Shown piece by piece: positions 31,560-40,190 of a DNA stretch of 59,683 nucleotides. The DNA lies in the NCBI GenBank assembly GCA_964514105.1, contig CAZEPJ010000021.1:1-59683 (forward strand), given 5' to 3'. Numbering within the stretch: the first letter of the stretch is position 1; every line of letters starts with the position of its first letter. Under the pieces are notes generated by a model, which was given only the letters and a program-made list of their open reading frames with translations, searched no databases and was not told the origin of the DNA. A program made the position numbers and the translations under genes. Origin of the DNA: CAZEPJ01 sp964514105 (lineage in GTDB: Bacteria > Desulfobacterota > Desulfocorpusculales > Desulfocorpusculum).

Positions 31560-33044
31560 ATGGCCCTTCGCATTTACAACACCCTCACGCATCGCAAAGA
31601 ACTCTTCGAGCCCCTGACGCCGGGACGCGTGCGCATGTACGTCTGCGGTGTGACGGTGTACGACGAATGCCACGTGGGGCACGCCCGCTCCGCCATTGTC
31701 TTCGACGTCATCTACCGGTACCTCATGCACCGGGGCTACCAAGTCGATTACGTCCGGAACTTCACGGACATCGATGACAAGATCCTGGAGCGGGCCAGGC
31801 GGGACGGCGTCCCCTGGGACCGCATCGCCCGGACCCACATCGAGACCTTCCATCGGGACATGGACGCCCTGGGGGTACTGCGGCCAACCCTGGAGCCCCT
31901 GGCCACGGAGCATGTCCCGGAGATGATCCGGATCATCGAGGGCCTGACCGCCAAGGGCGTGGCCTATGCCGCGGATGGAAACGTGTACTTCTCGGTGAAG
32001 CGATTTCCCCAGTACGGCCGCCTATCCCGCCGGGATCATGAGCAGTTGATGGCCGGGGCGCGCATCGAGGTGGACGATCGCAAAGACGACCCCATGGACT
32101 TCGCCCTGTGGAAGCGGAGCCTGCCTGGAGAGCCCGCCTGGGACAGCCCCTGGGGGCCCGGACGGCCGGGGTGGCACATCGAGTGCTCGGCCATGAGCCG
32201 CAAGTACCTGGGCGACACCTTCGACATCCACGGAGGGGGTCTCGACCTGGTCTTTCCCCACCATGAAAACGAGATCGCCCAGTCCCAGTCCTTCACCGGC
32301 AAGCCCTTTGCCCGGCTCTGGATCCACAACGGGCCCCTCACCCGGGAGGGCGTCAAGATGTCCAAGTCGCTTGGGAACATCCTGTCCATACAGGACGCCC
32401 TTGGCCGCTTCCACGCCGAGGAGATCCGGATGTTCATGCTCATGGCCCACTACCGCAAGCCGCTGGACTTCACGCCCCAGGGCATGGCGGAAGCCCAAAG
32501 CGCCCTGGACCGGCTGTACAGCACCCTCCGGCGCCTGGATCGATTCCCTGCGCCCTCGGAGGCGGAACAATCGTCCCCGCATGGGGATCCATCGGGTCCC
32601 GTCATCGCCCAGGTGGAGGCCTTTCAGGAGCGGTTTCACGCCGCCATGGACGACGACTTCAACACGGCCCAGGCCCTCGCCCATCTGTTCGAGCTGACCC
32701 GCTCCCTGAATCACGTGCTGGATGAGGCCTCGGCAGGGACCGTGTCGTCGGTCCTCCTGGCGGGGGCCCGGGCGTGCTATGCGACCTGTCGAGACGCCCT
32801 GGGCATCCTGCAGCATGAGCCCGGGGCCTTCTTCCTCCAGAAAGAACGGTTCGTCCTGGACGGGAACGGACTCAGCCGTCCGCAGATCGAGGAGATGATC
32901 CGGAGACGATCCGAGGCCAGGAAGGCCAGGGATTGGGCCGAGGCGGATCGGATCCGCGAGGCGCTCCTGCACAGCGGAATCCAGATCCTGGACACGCCCC
33001 ACGGGACGTCCTGGAAGGTCCGCCCCTCCCAGGGCGACCCATGA
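31560..33044 (+). CDS. cysS: Cysteinyl-tRNA synthetase
   Basis: A 494-residue class I aminoacyl-tRNA synthetase charging tRNA-Cys. The zinc ligand Cys29 precedes the HIGH equivalent HVGHA in YVCGVTVYDECHVGHARS; other zinc ligands are in GWHIECSAMS and LVFPHHENEIAQ. The ATP loop KMSKSLGN is complete, and the DALR-type anticodon region follows (AAMDDDFNTAQALAHLFEL), ending in the charged helix EARKARDWAEADRIREALL. GGGAG lies nine bases before the ATG at 31560. The next gene starts 19 bases after the stop, so the MEMO-AMMECR1 fusion may be cotranscribed. Confidence 0.97.
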   Translation: MALRIYNTLTHRKELFEPLTPGRVRMYVCGVTVYDECHVGHARSAIVFDVIYRYLMHRGYQVDYVRNFTDIDDKILERARRDGVPWDRIARTHIETFHRDMDALGVLRPTLEPLATEHVPEMIRIIEGLTAKGVAYAADGNVYFSVKRFPQYGRLSRRDHEQLMAGARIEVDDRKDDPMDFALWKRSLPGEPAWDSPWGPGRPGWHIECSAMSRKYLGDTFDIHGGGLDLVFPHHENEIAQSQSFTGKPFARLWIHNGPLTREGVKMSKSLGNILSIQDALGRFHAEEIRMFMLMAHYRKPLDFTPQGMAEAQSALDRLYSTLRRLDRFPAPSEAEQSSPHGDPSGPVIAQVEAFQERFHAAMDDDFNTAQALAHLFELTRSLNHVLDEASAGTVSSVLLAGARACYATCRDALGILQHEPGAFFLQKERFVLDGNGLSRPQIEEMIRRRSEARKARDWAEADRIREALLHSGIQILDTPHGTSWKVRPSQGDP

Positions 33045-33063
33045 GGGTCCGGACAGGAGGATC

Positions 33064-34551
33064 ATGGCGCGCCGGGAGAGGCGGAGTTGGAGGCTGGGGC
33101 TGCTCGGGGCGCTGCCCATGCTCGCCCTGCTGGGCTCGGAGGTGACGGCCGTGGGACCCGTACGACCGCCCGCAGTTGCCGGCCAGTTCTATCCGAACGA
33201 CGCCAGGACATTGGGGGATGCCGTCCGCGGATATCTCGAATCCGCGCAGCCGGTGGATCTGGACGGGCGCCTGGTGGCCCTTTTGGCGCCCCACGCCGGG
33301 TACATGTACTCTGGGCCGGTGGCGGGCTGGGCCTATCGCCAGGTCAAGGACCGGGCCCTGGACACCGTGGTGGTCCTCGCCCCCAGCCATCGCGTGGCGT
33401 TTCGCGGGGTCTCGGTCTGGCCCAAGGGGGCGTACCGCACCCCTCTGGGGGATGTCCTTGTGGACGAGGAGACCTGCCGGGCCATCCTCGGGGCGGGATG
33501 GCCCTTCAATGACCTGGCGGACGCCCATGGGCCGGAGCACGCCCTGGAGGTGCAGATCCCCTTCCTTCAAGTGGCCCTGCAGCCAGGATGGCGCCTGGTG
33601 CCGGTGATCATGGGATCGCCGGACCTGGCCACGGCCCAGAAGGCCGCCCAGGCCATTGGGAAGGCCATGGAGGGTAAGCGGGCTCTGATCATCGCTTCAT
33701 CGGACCTCTCCCACTTCCACGGGGCCGGTCGCGCCGAGGAGTTGGACCGCAAGGCGATCCGGCACATGGAGGCCGTGGACCCCGACTCCCTTTGGGAGGA
33801 GATCCAGGCGGGCAAGACCGAGGCCTGCGGCATCGGCCCGGTTCTGGTCTCCCTGGCCATGGCCCGGGCCGCAGGCGCACGACGGGGGACCTTGCTGCGC
33901 TATGCCCACTCCGGAGACATATCCGGAGAGCGTTCCCGTGTGGTGGGGTATGCGGCCATGGCTTGGACCGCTCCGGCCCGGGCAGGCGCGACACGGAGCG
34001 CACCGGGCATTGACCTGGGCCTCACCGGGGAGGAGAGGCAGACCCTCAAATCCATCGCCAGGTCGGCCATCCAGTGCGCCCTGGAAGGGCGGCCTCTGCC
34101 CGCCGTTGAGGGCATCACCCCCACCCTCATGGAGCCGCGGGGGGCCTTCGTCACCCTGGAGAAGAACCGTCAGCTTCGGGGCTGCATCGGGTTCATCGAG
34201 GCGGTCAAGCCCCTTCATGAGACCGTTCGGGAGATGGCCGAGGCTGCAGCCTTCCGGGACCCGAGGTTCCCGGCCCTGCGCCAAGAGGAATGGCCCCAGA
34301 TCCAAATCGAGATCTCGGTCCTCACCCCCCTGCGCCAGATCCGGGACGTGGAGGAGATCCGCGTGGGGGTGCACGGCCTGTACGTGATCCAGGGATCCCA
34401 CCGGGGGCTCCTCCTGCCCCAGGTGGCCACGGATTACGGATGGGACCGAGAGACCTTTTTGGCCCATACCTGCACCAAGGCGGGCCTGCCCAAGGATGCC
34501 TGGAAGGACCCCCAGACCCGGATCTATGTGTTCGGTGCGGACGTCTTCTGA
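33064..34551 (+). CDS. AmmeMemoRadiSam proteins B and A fused (MEMO-AMMECR1), with exported-looking N-terminus
   Basis: A 495-residue fusion. Residues about 30-300 form the MEMO-like dioxygenase-fold domain (PPAVAGQFYPND, LLAPHAGYMYSGPVAGWAYR, HGPEHALEVQIPFLQ, IIASSDLSHFHG). Residues 320-495 form the AMMECR1 domain with the hallmark LRGCIGFIEA and ending RIYVFGADVF. This is the B-A arrangement of the AmmeMemoRadiSam system, whose radical SAM partner (AmrS) is not in the window. The extreme N-terminus, ARRERRSWRLGLLGALPML plus ALLGSEVTA, has the charge and hydrophobicity of a signal peptide, unusual for this family. Its stop overlaps the start of the DUF362 gene by one base (TGATG), so they are translationally coupled. 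Confidence 0.85.
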   Translation: MARRERRSWRLGLLGALPMLALLGSEVTAVGPVRPPAVAGQFYPNDARTLGDAVRGYLESAQPVDLDGRLVALLAPHAGYMYSGPVAGWAYRQVKDRALDTVVVLAPSHRVAFRGVSVWPKGAYRTPLGDVLVDEETCRAILGAGWPFNDLADAHGPEHALEVQIPFLQVALQPGWRLVPVIMGSPDLATAQKAAQAIGKAMEGKRALIIASSDLSHFHGAGRAEELDRKAIRHMEAVDPDSLWEEIQAGKTEACGIGPVLVSLAMARAAGARRGTLLRYAHSGDISGERSRVVGYAAMAWTAPARAGATRSAPGIDLGLTGEERQTLKSIARSAIQCALEGRPLPAVEGITPTLMEPRGAFVTLEKNRQLRGCIGFIEAVKPLHETVREMAEAAAFRDPRFPALRQEEWPQIQIEISVLTPLRQIRDVEEIRVGVHGLYVIQGSHRGLLLPQVATDYGWDRETFLAHTCTKAGLPKDAWKDPQTRIYVFGADVF

Positions 34552-35642
34552 TGGCTGCCGCGCGCGGTAGGGAGGCCGAGGCACGGAAGGGGCCCCTGCG
34601 ACGCAGCGTCGACGTAGGGCCCCCGCCGCCAGGCTCCAGGTCCGGCCCGTCCATCACGCGCAGGGCATGGGCTAGGCTCTCCGCCGGGGGCCTTCTGGCC
34701 TGGGCATGGGCTGCCTGGAGCCCACGCCGGCCCCCGGAGGCATCGCCCCGGGAACAGCCGGCCATGGGCCAGGTGGTCCTGGTGCGGGATCCGGCCCTGG
34801 TCGATTCCCGCGGGGCCGTGCGCCGGGAGGCTGTGCTCGGGTGGCTCACCCGGGCCCTGGAGGCCCTCACCGGGGAGCGGGGCCCCAAGGCCTGGGCGGC
34901 CCTCTTCAGCCCCTCCGATCGGGTGGCCATCAAGGTCAATGCCATGGGCGGCCCCCGTGCGGCCACCAGCCCAGCGGTGGCCCTGGCCATCGCCGATGGG
35001 GCCAGGCAGGCGGGCGTTCCCCCCCGGGACATCCTCATCTGGGACCGCAGCAGCGCGGAGCTGCGGCGGGCGGGCTATGAAGTGCGGCAGGAAGGGGACG
35101 GCCCGCGCTGCTTCGGCACTGACCTGATGGGGTACGAGCCCCAGCCCAGCGTTCACGCCACCGTCGGCTCGTGCTTCAGCCGCATCCTCACCCGATGGGC
35201 GACGGCCCTGGTGGACGTACCGGTCCTCAAGGACCACGACCTCTCGGGGGTGAGCCTCTCCATGAAGAACCTCTTCGGGCTCATCCACAACCCCAACAAG
35301 TACCACGACGAAGGCTGCAGCCCGTACCTGGCCGACCTCCTGGGCCATCCGGAGGTCAGGGGCCGCTGGCGCCTGGCCGTGTGCGACGCCCACCGGGGCC
35401 AGTGTCACGGGGGCCCCGCGGCCGCACCCCGCTGGACCTGGCCGTACGGGGGACTGCTGGTGGCCACCGATGCCGTGGCCCTGGACCGCGTCGGGGAGGG
35501 CATCCTGGAGGCCAGACGCCGGGAGATCGGCCTTCCCTCCCTGGAAGAAGAAAGGCGGCCCGCCGTTCACATCCAGGCGGCCCACGATCGCGGGCTGGGC
35601 GAGGGACGGGCGGCGCTCATTCGGCTTCGCCAGTTGGGTTGA
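34551..35642 (+). CDS. DUF362 domain protein with Tat-type signal
   Basis: A 363-residue protein of the DUF362 family, recognised by SPSDRVAIKVNAMGG near residue 120, DVPVLKDHDLSGVSLSMKNL, and LVATDAVALDRVG near the C-terminus. Family members often carry ferredoxin domains; none is present here. The N-terminus contains ITRRAWARLSAGGLLAWAWA, a twin-arginine signal, after about 35 residues of basic leader, so the folded protein is predicted to be exported, perhaps with a bound cofactor. The function of the family is not known. TGATG links it to the MEMO-AMMECR1 gene, which also looks exported, suggesting both act together in the periplasm. Confidence 0.8.
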   Translation: MAAARGREAEARKGPLRRSVDVGPPPPGSRSGPSITRRAWARLSAGGLLAWAWAAWSPRRPPEASPREQPAMGQVVLVRDPALVDSRGAVRREAVLGWLTRALEALTGERGPKAWAALFSPSDRVAIKVNAMGGPRAATSPAVALAIADGARQAGVPPRDILIWDRSSAELRRAGYEVRQEGDGPRCFGTDLMGYEPQPSVHATVGSCFSRILTRWATALVDVPVLKDHDLSGVSLSMKNLFGLIHNPNKYHDEGCSPYLADLLGHPEVRGRWRLAVCDAHRGQCHGGPAAAPRWTWPYGGLLVATDAVALDRVGEGILEARRREIGLPSLEEERRPAVHIQAAHDRGLGEGRAALIRLRQLG

Positions 35643-35648
35643 GCGGGT

Positions 35649-35677
35649 TTGACATATGGCGCGGGACGTCGCACACT
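35649..35677 (+). promoter_or_regulatory. Candidate promoter for the coiled-coil gene
   Basis: Perfect TTGACA (35649-35654), 17 bases, CACACT (35672-35677). The same CACACT -10 is used by the minus-strand promoter at 40077-40105. Confidence 0.45.
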
Positions 35678-35756
35678 CTTGAGCGACCCGAGGGAGGCCG
35701 CCGGCATGCGATCATGGTGCGGCCTCGGCCAGCCCGGCCGCGAAGGAGGTGGGACC

Positions 35757-35975
35757 ATGGGGTTGGACAAGGCCGTTGTGGCGGAGATGCAGCGCAAGGT
35801 GCAGCGGGAGATCATCGAACGGGAGCGTCGCCTCCTGGAGTACTGGCGGGCCGAGGTGGAGAAGATCTACCGCAAGCGCCATGAGGGCCTGGCCGGCCTT
35901 CAGTTGGAGATCAAGGGCCTTCTGGAACGGATGGACAACCGCATGCGCATGCTGAGGAAGGAGGGGGAAGGGTGA
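35757..35975 (+). CDS. Small coiled-coil protein of unknown function
   Basis: A 72-residue highly charged protein. Nearly the whole length is a predicted helix with heptad spacing: VAEMQRKVQREIIERERRLL, EYWRAEVEKIYRKRHEGLAG and LEIKGLLERMDNRMRMLRKE. AAGGAGGTGGGACC precedes the ATG at 35757, an excellent ribosome site, which supports expression. I recognise no family. It may be a structural or adaptor protein that dimerises. Only 70 bases separate it from the next small gene, and both probably belong to one transcript from the promoter at 35649-35677. Confidence 0.6.
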   Translation: MGLDKAVVAEMQRKVQREIIERERRLLEYWRAEVEKIYRKRHEGLAGLQLEIKGLLERMDNRMRMLRKEGEG

Positions 35976-36045
35976 TGGCAGCCGCCAGGCAGGACGCAGG
36001 AAGACGGACACCACGGCAGCCGGACATCGAATTCGGGGACGAAAC

Positions 36046-36363
36046 ATGAAGATCAAGGTATTCGAAGAGCAGCTGACGCGGGCCCTCCGGCGGCTCATCG
36101 GCATCGACGTCATCGTGGACACGGTGGAAGAGGCCAACCGGGCCCTGAAGCTCATCCTGGAGAAGACCGACACCGCCAAACGGCCCGACTACAGCGGGCT
36201 CAAGGAGATGCGGATCTCCCACAGGGTCGAGCACACCACCACCGCGGTGGAGCACTACAACGTGTTCGTCATCGAGTTCGTCTTACAGGACGACTCCCAC
36301 ACAGGCATGGAGATCGCGCTCATCCAGGAGCTTCAGCGCATCTTTCAACAGCCGAGCCCATAG
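36046..36363 (+). CDS. Conserved-looking hypothetical protein
   Basis: A 105-residue soluble protein with alternating helices and strands: MKIKVFEEQLTRALRRLIG, IDVIVDTVEEANRALKLIL, then VEHYNVFVIEFVLQDDSHTG and ALIQELQRIFQQ. There are no cysteines, no signal peptide and no membrane helix. The pattern resembles small ligand-binding or regulatory domains of about 100 residues, but I cannot name a family. Ribosome site is weak (GGGGACGAAAC). It follows the coiled-coil gene by 70 bases and converges with iorB, whose stop is 11 bases away. Confidence 0.55.
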   Translation: MKIKVFEEQLTRALRRLIGIDVIVDTVEEANRALKLILEKTDTAKRPDYSGLKEMRISHRVEHTTTAVEHYNVFVIEFVLQDDSHTGMEIALIQELQRIFQQPSP

Positions 36364-36374
36364 GCCTCCCCGGG

Positions 36375-36998
36375 TCAGCGGGCCGCGGGCTCCCGCACGC
36401 CCCGGGCCCCCCGGTCGAAGGCCTCCAGGTTCGCCTCCCGCCGATGGGCGGGCATCAGCTCCCCGATGACTCCCTCGAACCCCTGGCGATCCACGGGGAG
36501 CAACGCCAGGGCGGACAAGGCCCCCAGCATGACGATGTTGGAGAAGATGGGATCGCCCATCTCCAGGGCGATGTCCGTGGCCTCCACGGTCCAGATCCGC
36601 CGGCTGAGCCTTGCCATCCGGGCCAGGACGTCCGCCACCTGCGGGTACGCGGCGTTGCCCGCGATGACGTCGATGGGGTGAATGGGCCGGGTGTTGGTCA
36701 GGACCAAGATGCCCGGGTTGCCGTACCAGGCCAGCACGCGCAGGCTCTCCACGGGCTCCAGCCCCAGGACCAGGTCCCCCTGACCTTCGGGGATGAGGGG
36801 CGAGAACTGGTCCCGCCGGGAGACCCGCAAGTGGCTCATGACGGAGCCGCCCCGCTGGGATGCGCCGTACGTCTCTCCGATGGTGATCAGGTAGCCCTTG
36901 GTCACCAAGAGCTGCCCCAGGAGCTGGGACGCCAGGACGTTTCCCTGCCCCCCCACGCCCGTGATCACCACGTTCCAGGGATCCTTCTCCAAGAGCAT
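36375..36998 (-). CDS. iorB: Indolepyruvate:ferredoxin oxidoreductase beta subunit
   Basis: A 207-residue gamma-domain subunit of the 2-oxoacid:ferredoxin oxidoreductase superfamily. The N-terminus NVVITGVGGQGNVLASQLLG and the following ITIGETYGASQRGGSVMSHL are diagnostic for IorB. With IorA it oxidatively decarboxylates aryl pyruvates from aromatic amino acid transamination to aryl-acetyl-CoA, reducing ferredoxin, or runs in reverse for synthesis. ATG at 36998 lies two bases past the iorA stop. It is the third gene of the frhB-iorA-iorB operon; the C-terminus (RGARGVREPAAR) is somewhat longer than usual. Confidence 0.92.
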   Translation of the reverse strand: MLLEKDPWNVVITGVGGQGNVLASQLLGQLLVTKGYLITIGETYGASQRGGSVMSHLRVSRRDQFSPLIPEGQGDLVLGLEPVESLRVLAWYGNPGILVLTNTRPIHPIDVIAGNAAYPQVADVLARMARLSRRIWTVEATDIALEMGDPIFSNIVMLGALSALALLPVDRQGFEGVIGELMPAHRREANLEAFDRGARGVREPAAR

Positions 36999-37000
36999 GG

Positions 37001-38911
37001 CTAGCCCGCCTCCTTGAGGATGGCCCCCTGGGGGCAGATATCCGCGCATACCCCGCAGGCGGTGCAGATGGCCTCGTCGATGCGGGCCTTGCCGGTCCCC
37101 GGGTCCCACACCAGGCCCGGGCACTTGAAGACGCGGGTGCACAACCGGTTGCAGCCGCACGCCTGCCCCAGGCACAACGCCTGATCCACCCGCATCCGGT
37201 GGACCGCCTTCTCCCGCTTGCCCCGGACCAGGGCGCACTCCTGGCGGAGCACCAGCACCCGCACCCCGTTGCGCTCCTGCAGGAGCCGGTGGATCGCCTC
37301 GGTGGTCTCCCGCACCCGAAACGGGTCTTCCACCTGAACGGGAACCCCCAGGGCGGCGCACACGGCGGCGATGTCGATGGCCGGCACCTCCTGCCCCATG
37401 GCGCTGCGGCCGGTGCCGGGGTGGGGCTGGAACCCTGTCATGGCCGTTGCGCTGTTGTCCAGGATGAGCATGACGAAGTCGGCCATGTTGTAGCGGGCGT
37501 TGACCAGGGCCGGGATAGCGGCGTGATAGAAGGTGGAGTCGCCGCACACGGCCAGGACCGGCTGATGGAGACCGAACCGGCCCAACTGGCCGAACCCGTT
37601 GGCCAAGCCGGCCCCCGAGCCCATGGCGTGAAGGGTGCGGAGCTGGAAGAAACCCGCTGGGCCGAAACCCAGGGCATAGCAGCCGATATCCCCCAACACG
37701 AACCCGTCCCGCCCGTCCATGACCAGGGCCTGCTTGATGGCCCAGTACGTGGCCCGGTGGGGGCAACCCGCGCAGAACCCCAATTGCCGGAAGGGGGCGA
37801 AAATCGAAGCCGCCTCCGCGGCCTCCCGGGCGTAGGCCGCGGGGCGGGGCGTGTGCGACACCTCCAGGGCGGCCTGGACGGCCTTGGTGACGATGTCGGG
37901 GGTCATCTCGCCCAGATCGGGCAACGCCCCCGATGCCTTGCCCAGAAATGCCTTCCCCCCCAGATCCCCCCCCCGCTGGGCGCACAGGGCCTTGACGTTG
38001 TTCTCCAGGAACGGGTCTACCTCCTCCACGAAGAGGATTCGATCCGAACGCCCCAGCTGCTCGACCAGGAAATCCTCGGGCAAGGGCCAGGTGGTGCCCA
38101 CCTTGACGATCCCCACCCGGCCCTCCAACCCCAGGTTCACCAGGGCCTCCACGCTGTACATCCACCCTGCCCCAGAGGTCACCACCAGGAGCTCCGGCCG
38201 TTCCGGGCCTCGATAGACGTTGAATGGGGACCTCTCGAAGCGCTCCCGGGCCTTCTTCAGTTTCTCGTGCAGAGCCCTGTGGGTGGCGGGCACGGGCACG
38301 GGCAAGATGGGGCGGGATGTGTCGAAGTGAGCCATTCGCCGGGTCTTGGGCAACTCGTCCAGCTGGACGTTGCCCCGGGCGTGGGACACCCGGGTCACGC
38401 TTCGCACCAGGCAGGGAAGCCCCAGATCCTCCGAGAGATCGAAGGCCCAGCGCACCATCTCCTTGGCCTCCTGGAATGTGGCGGGCTCCAGGAGGGGAAG
38501 GTCGCCCAGCTTGGCAAATGCCCGGGAGTCCTCCTCGTTGCTCGAAGAGAGGGCCGACGGGTCGTCGCAGACCACCAGCACCAGCCCTCCCTTGCTCCCG
38601 GACAGATTCAGGTTGAAGAGGAAATCCGAGGCCACGTTGAGCCCGTTTTGCTTCATGGCGGACAGGCCGCGCAGCCCGGCGAAGGAAGCCGCCGCCGCCA
38701 CCTCCAGGGCCACCTTCTCGTTGACGGACCACTCGACGTAAATCCCCAGCCTCTCTCCCACCTGGGAGAGGGAGCCGATGATCTCCGAGGAAGGGTTCCC
38801 CGGGTACGCGGCACAGACCTGCACCCCGGCCTCGATGGCCCCCCGGGCCATGGCCTCGTTCCCCATGAGAAGGAGTCTCTGGCCCGGGGCGTCTCTGGCG
38901 ATGAGGCTCAT
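37001..38911 (-). CDS. iorA: Indolepyruvate:ferredoxin oxidoreductase alpha subunit
   Basis: A 636-residue thiamine-pyrophosphate enzyme. The N-terminal pyrimidine-binding domain begins LLMGNEAMARGAIEAGVQVC and continues AAYPGNPSSEIIGSL; the central transketolase-like part has PELLVVTSGAGWMYSVEAL and KVGTTWPLPEDFLVEQLG. The TPP/Mg site lies in FCAGCPHRATYWAIK, VLGDIGCYALGFGP and AVCGDSTFYHA...LDNSATAMTG. The C-terminus carries ferredoxin-type clusters: CLGQACGCNRLCTRVFKCPG and ICTACGVCADICPQGAI. It overlaps the upstream FrhB-like gene by four bases. It produces reduced ferredoxin from aryl pyruvates in the cytoplasm. Confidence 0.95.
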   Translation of the reverse strand: MSLIARDAPGQRLLLMGNEAMARGAIEAGVQVCAAYPGNPSSEIIGSLSQVGERLGIYVEWSVNEKVALEVAAAASFAGLRGLSAMKQNGLNVASDFLFNLNLSGSKGGLVLVVCDDPSALSSSNEEDSRAFAKLGDLPLLEPATFQEAKEMVRWAFDLSEDLGLPCLVRSVTRVSHARGNVQLDELPKTRRMAHFDTSRPILPVPVPATHRALHEKLKKARERFERSPFNVYRGPERPELLVVTSGAGWMYSVEALVNLGLEGRVGIVKVGTTWPLPEDFLVEQLGRSDRILFVEEVDPFLENNVKALCAQRGGDLGGKAFLGKASGALPDLGEMTPDIVTKAVQAALEVSHTPRPAAYAREAAEAASIFAPFRQLGFCAGCPHRATYWAIKQALVMDGRDGFVLGDIGCYALGFGPAGFFQLRTLHAMGSGAGLANGFGQLGRFGLHQPVLAVCGDSTFYHAAIPALVNARYNMADFVMLILDNSATAMTGFQPHPGTGRSAMGQEVPAIDIAAVCAALGVPVQVEDPFRVRETTEAIHRLLQERNGVRVLVLRQECALVRGKREKAVHRMRVDQALCLGQACGCNRLCTRVFKCPGLVWDPGTGKARIDEAICTACGVCADICPQGAILKEAG

Positions 38912-40032
38912 GACCGCACCCCCTCCCTCTCCCCGAGGATGCGCTCGGCCCAGCCCCGGGGAAGTCGGAGGTACCCGCCGTCCGGCTCGCCCCGGGCGTC
39001 CAGGGCTTCGAGGGCCCTTCGCTTCTTCAGGAGCGACGCCTCCTGGAGGTGCGCCAGGTTGGAGGCCGGGAGCAACTCGGTCTCCAGGACGCCCGCGGCC
39101 ACGGCGCGCGCCACCAGAGCCTCCCCCCGATCCGTCCGGACGATGACCGTGTTCCACCCCTCCGTCCCCTCCACCGTGCCCACGGAGATGTCGGCCAGTT
39201 CCCCCGTCATGTCCGCGCACACCCCGCAGGCGGACCGCACGAAGGGCCGCACCTCCTCCAACGACACATCGTGGACGCCCCTGTCCGTCGTCACCTTGAG
39301 GAGCCGATCCGGAGGCGGGGTGATATCGAGCTTGGAGATCGCGGCCCCCCCGAACCGCTGTCGGAGAAACGCCATGAAAGGGGCGTACTCCAGGGCCCAT
39401 GTGCAGAATAGCCCGATCACCAGGCCCACCCGGTCGGCAGGCGATCTTCGCTCCAGGGTCGAGAGGCGCATCTTGGCCAGGGCCAGGACCTGGCACGGTA
39501 TGCCCACCACCGCCACGCTCTCCCCCTCCTGCCACGGCCCCTGGTTGAGGGCCTCCAGCGTGGGTCCGGCCACGTAGCTCGACCCGGCGCAGGCCAGCAC
39601 CTCCCCTGGACCGCGGGCCACCCTTCCCCCGGGAAGCTGCTCGGCGTCACGCCAGGTGAGGACCGCCCCCTGGACCATGCCCTCCCCAAGGGCAAAGGAG
39701 ATCAGGGCCGACACCGCAGCGCCCGTCTGCGCCATGCGCCGCATGGCGCCATCCGCGGCCCGGGCCATGAGCACCCGCTTGAAGGGCCCCATTTCCACAG
39801 GCGGCTCTCCGTCTCCGAAGATGCCGCGGTGCAGCCCCCCCAGATCCACCTCGGCTCGGGGGCAGTACGCGAAGCAGCGACCCTCGGGAAGGTCGCAGTC
39901 GTGCAGCTTGACGATCCGCCCCTTCCACGACCTCAGGTAGGGACACATGGACGCGCAGGCCCCACAAAGGGTGCACATCCCGCTCCCCAGGACACGGCCT
40001 TCCAGGGCCTCAAGCCCCCTGTTCTGCGGCAT
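38908..40032 (-). CDS. Coenzyme F420 hydrogenase/dehydrogenase beta subunit-like (FrhB) iron-sulfur flavoprotein
   Basis: A 374-residue electron-transfer protein. The N-terminus has a ferredoxin-like Cys set CTLCGACASMCPYLRSW followed by CDLPEGRCFAYCPRAE; the FrhB core then shows VAVVGIPCQVLALAKMRLS, GLVIGLFCTWALEYAPFMAF and VRPFVRSACGVCADMTGELA with further cysteines. FrhB-type proteins bind FAD and pass electrons between ferredoxin or NAD(P) and a carrier; F420 use in this organism is not shown. It is the first gene of an operon, overlapping iorA by ATGA, and probably forms an electron-transfer module with IorAB. ATG at 40032 follows CGGAGG by six bases. A promoter candidate lies at 40077-40105. 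Confidence 0.85.
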   Translation of the reverse strand: MPQNRGLEALEGRVLGSGMCTLCGACASMCPYLRSWKGRIVKLHDCDLPEGRCFAYCPRAEVDLGGLHRGIFGDGEPPVEMGPFKRVLMARAADGAMRRMAQTGAAVSALISFALGEGMVQGAVLTWRDAEQLPGGRVARGPGEVLACAGSSYVAGPTLEALNQGPWQEGESVAVVGIPCQVLALAKMRLSTLERRSPADRVGLVIGLFCTWALEYAPFMAFLRQRFGGAAISKLDITPPPDRLLKVTTDRGVHDVSLEEVRPFVRSACGVCADMTGELADISVGTVEGTEGWNTVIVRTDRGEALVARAVAAGVLETELLPASNLAHLQEASLLKKRRALEALDARGEPDGGYLRLPRGWAERILGEREGVRS

Positions 40033-40076
40033 CGACATCCTCCGTGTCGGCATGTGTCGGGTTCACGGCCTGGGGT

Positions 40077-40105
40077 AGTGTGCCATGCCCCTCCATCCGT
40101 GGCAA
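40077..40105 (-). promoter_or_regulatory. Candidate promoter for the frhB-iorA-iorB operon
   Basis: Minus strand TTGCCA (complement of 40100-40105), 17 bases, CACACT (complement of 40077-40082). The leader is about 40 bases to the start at 40032. Confidence 0.5.
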
Positions 40106-40190
40106 GGCCCAAGCGGGAAGGTTGGATGCTCCCCCGCCCGCCCGCGCTTGCCCGCCCCGCGTGGGTTTGGGACCGCCGCCGGGTGGTGGA

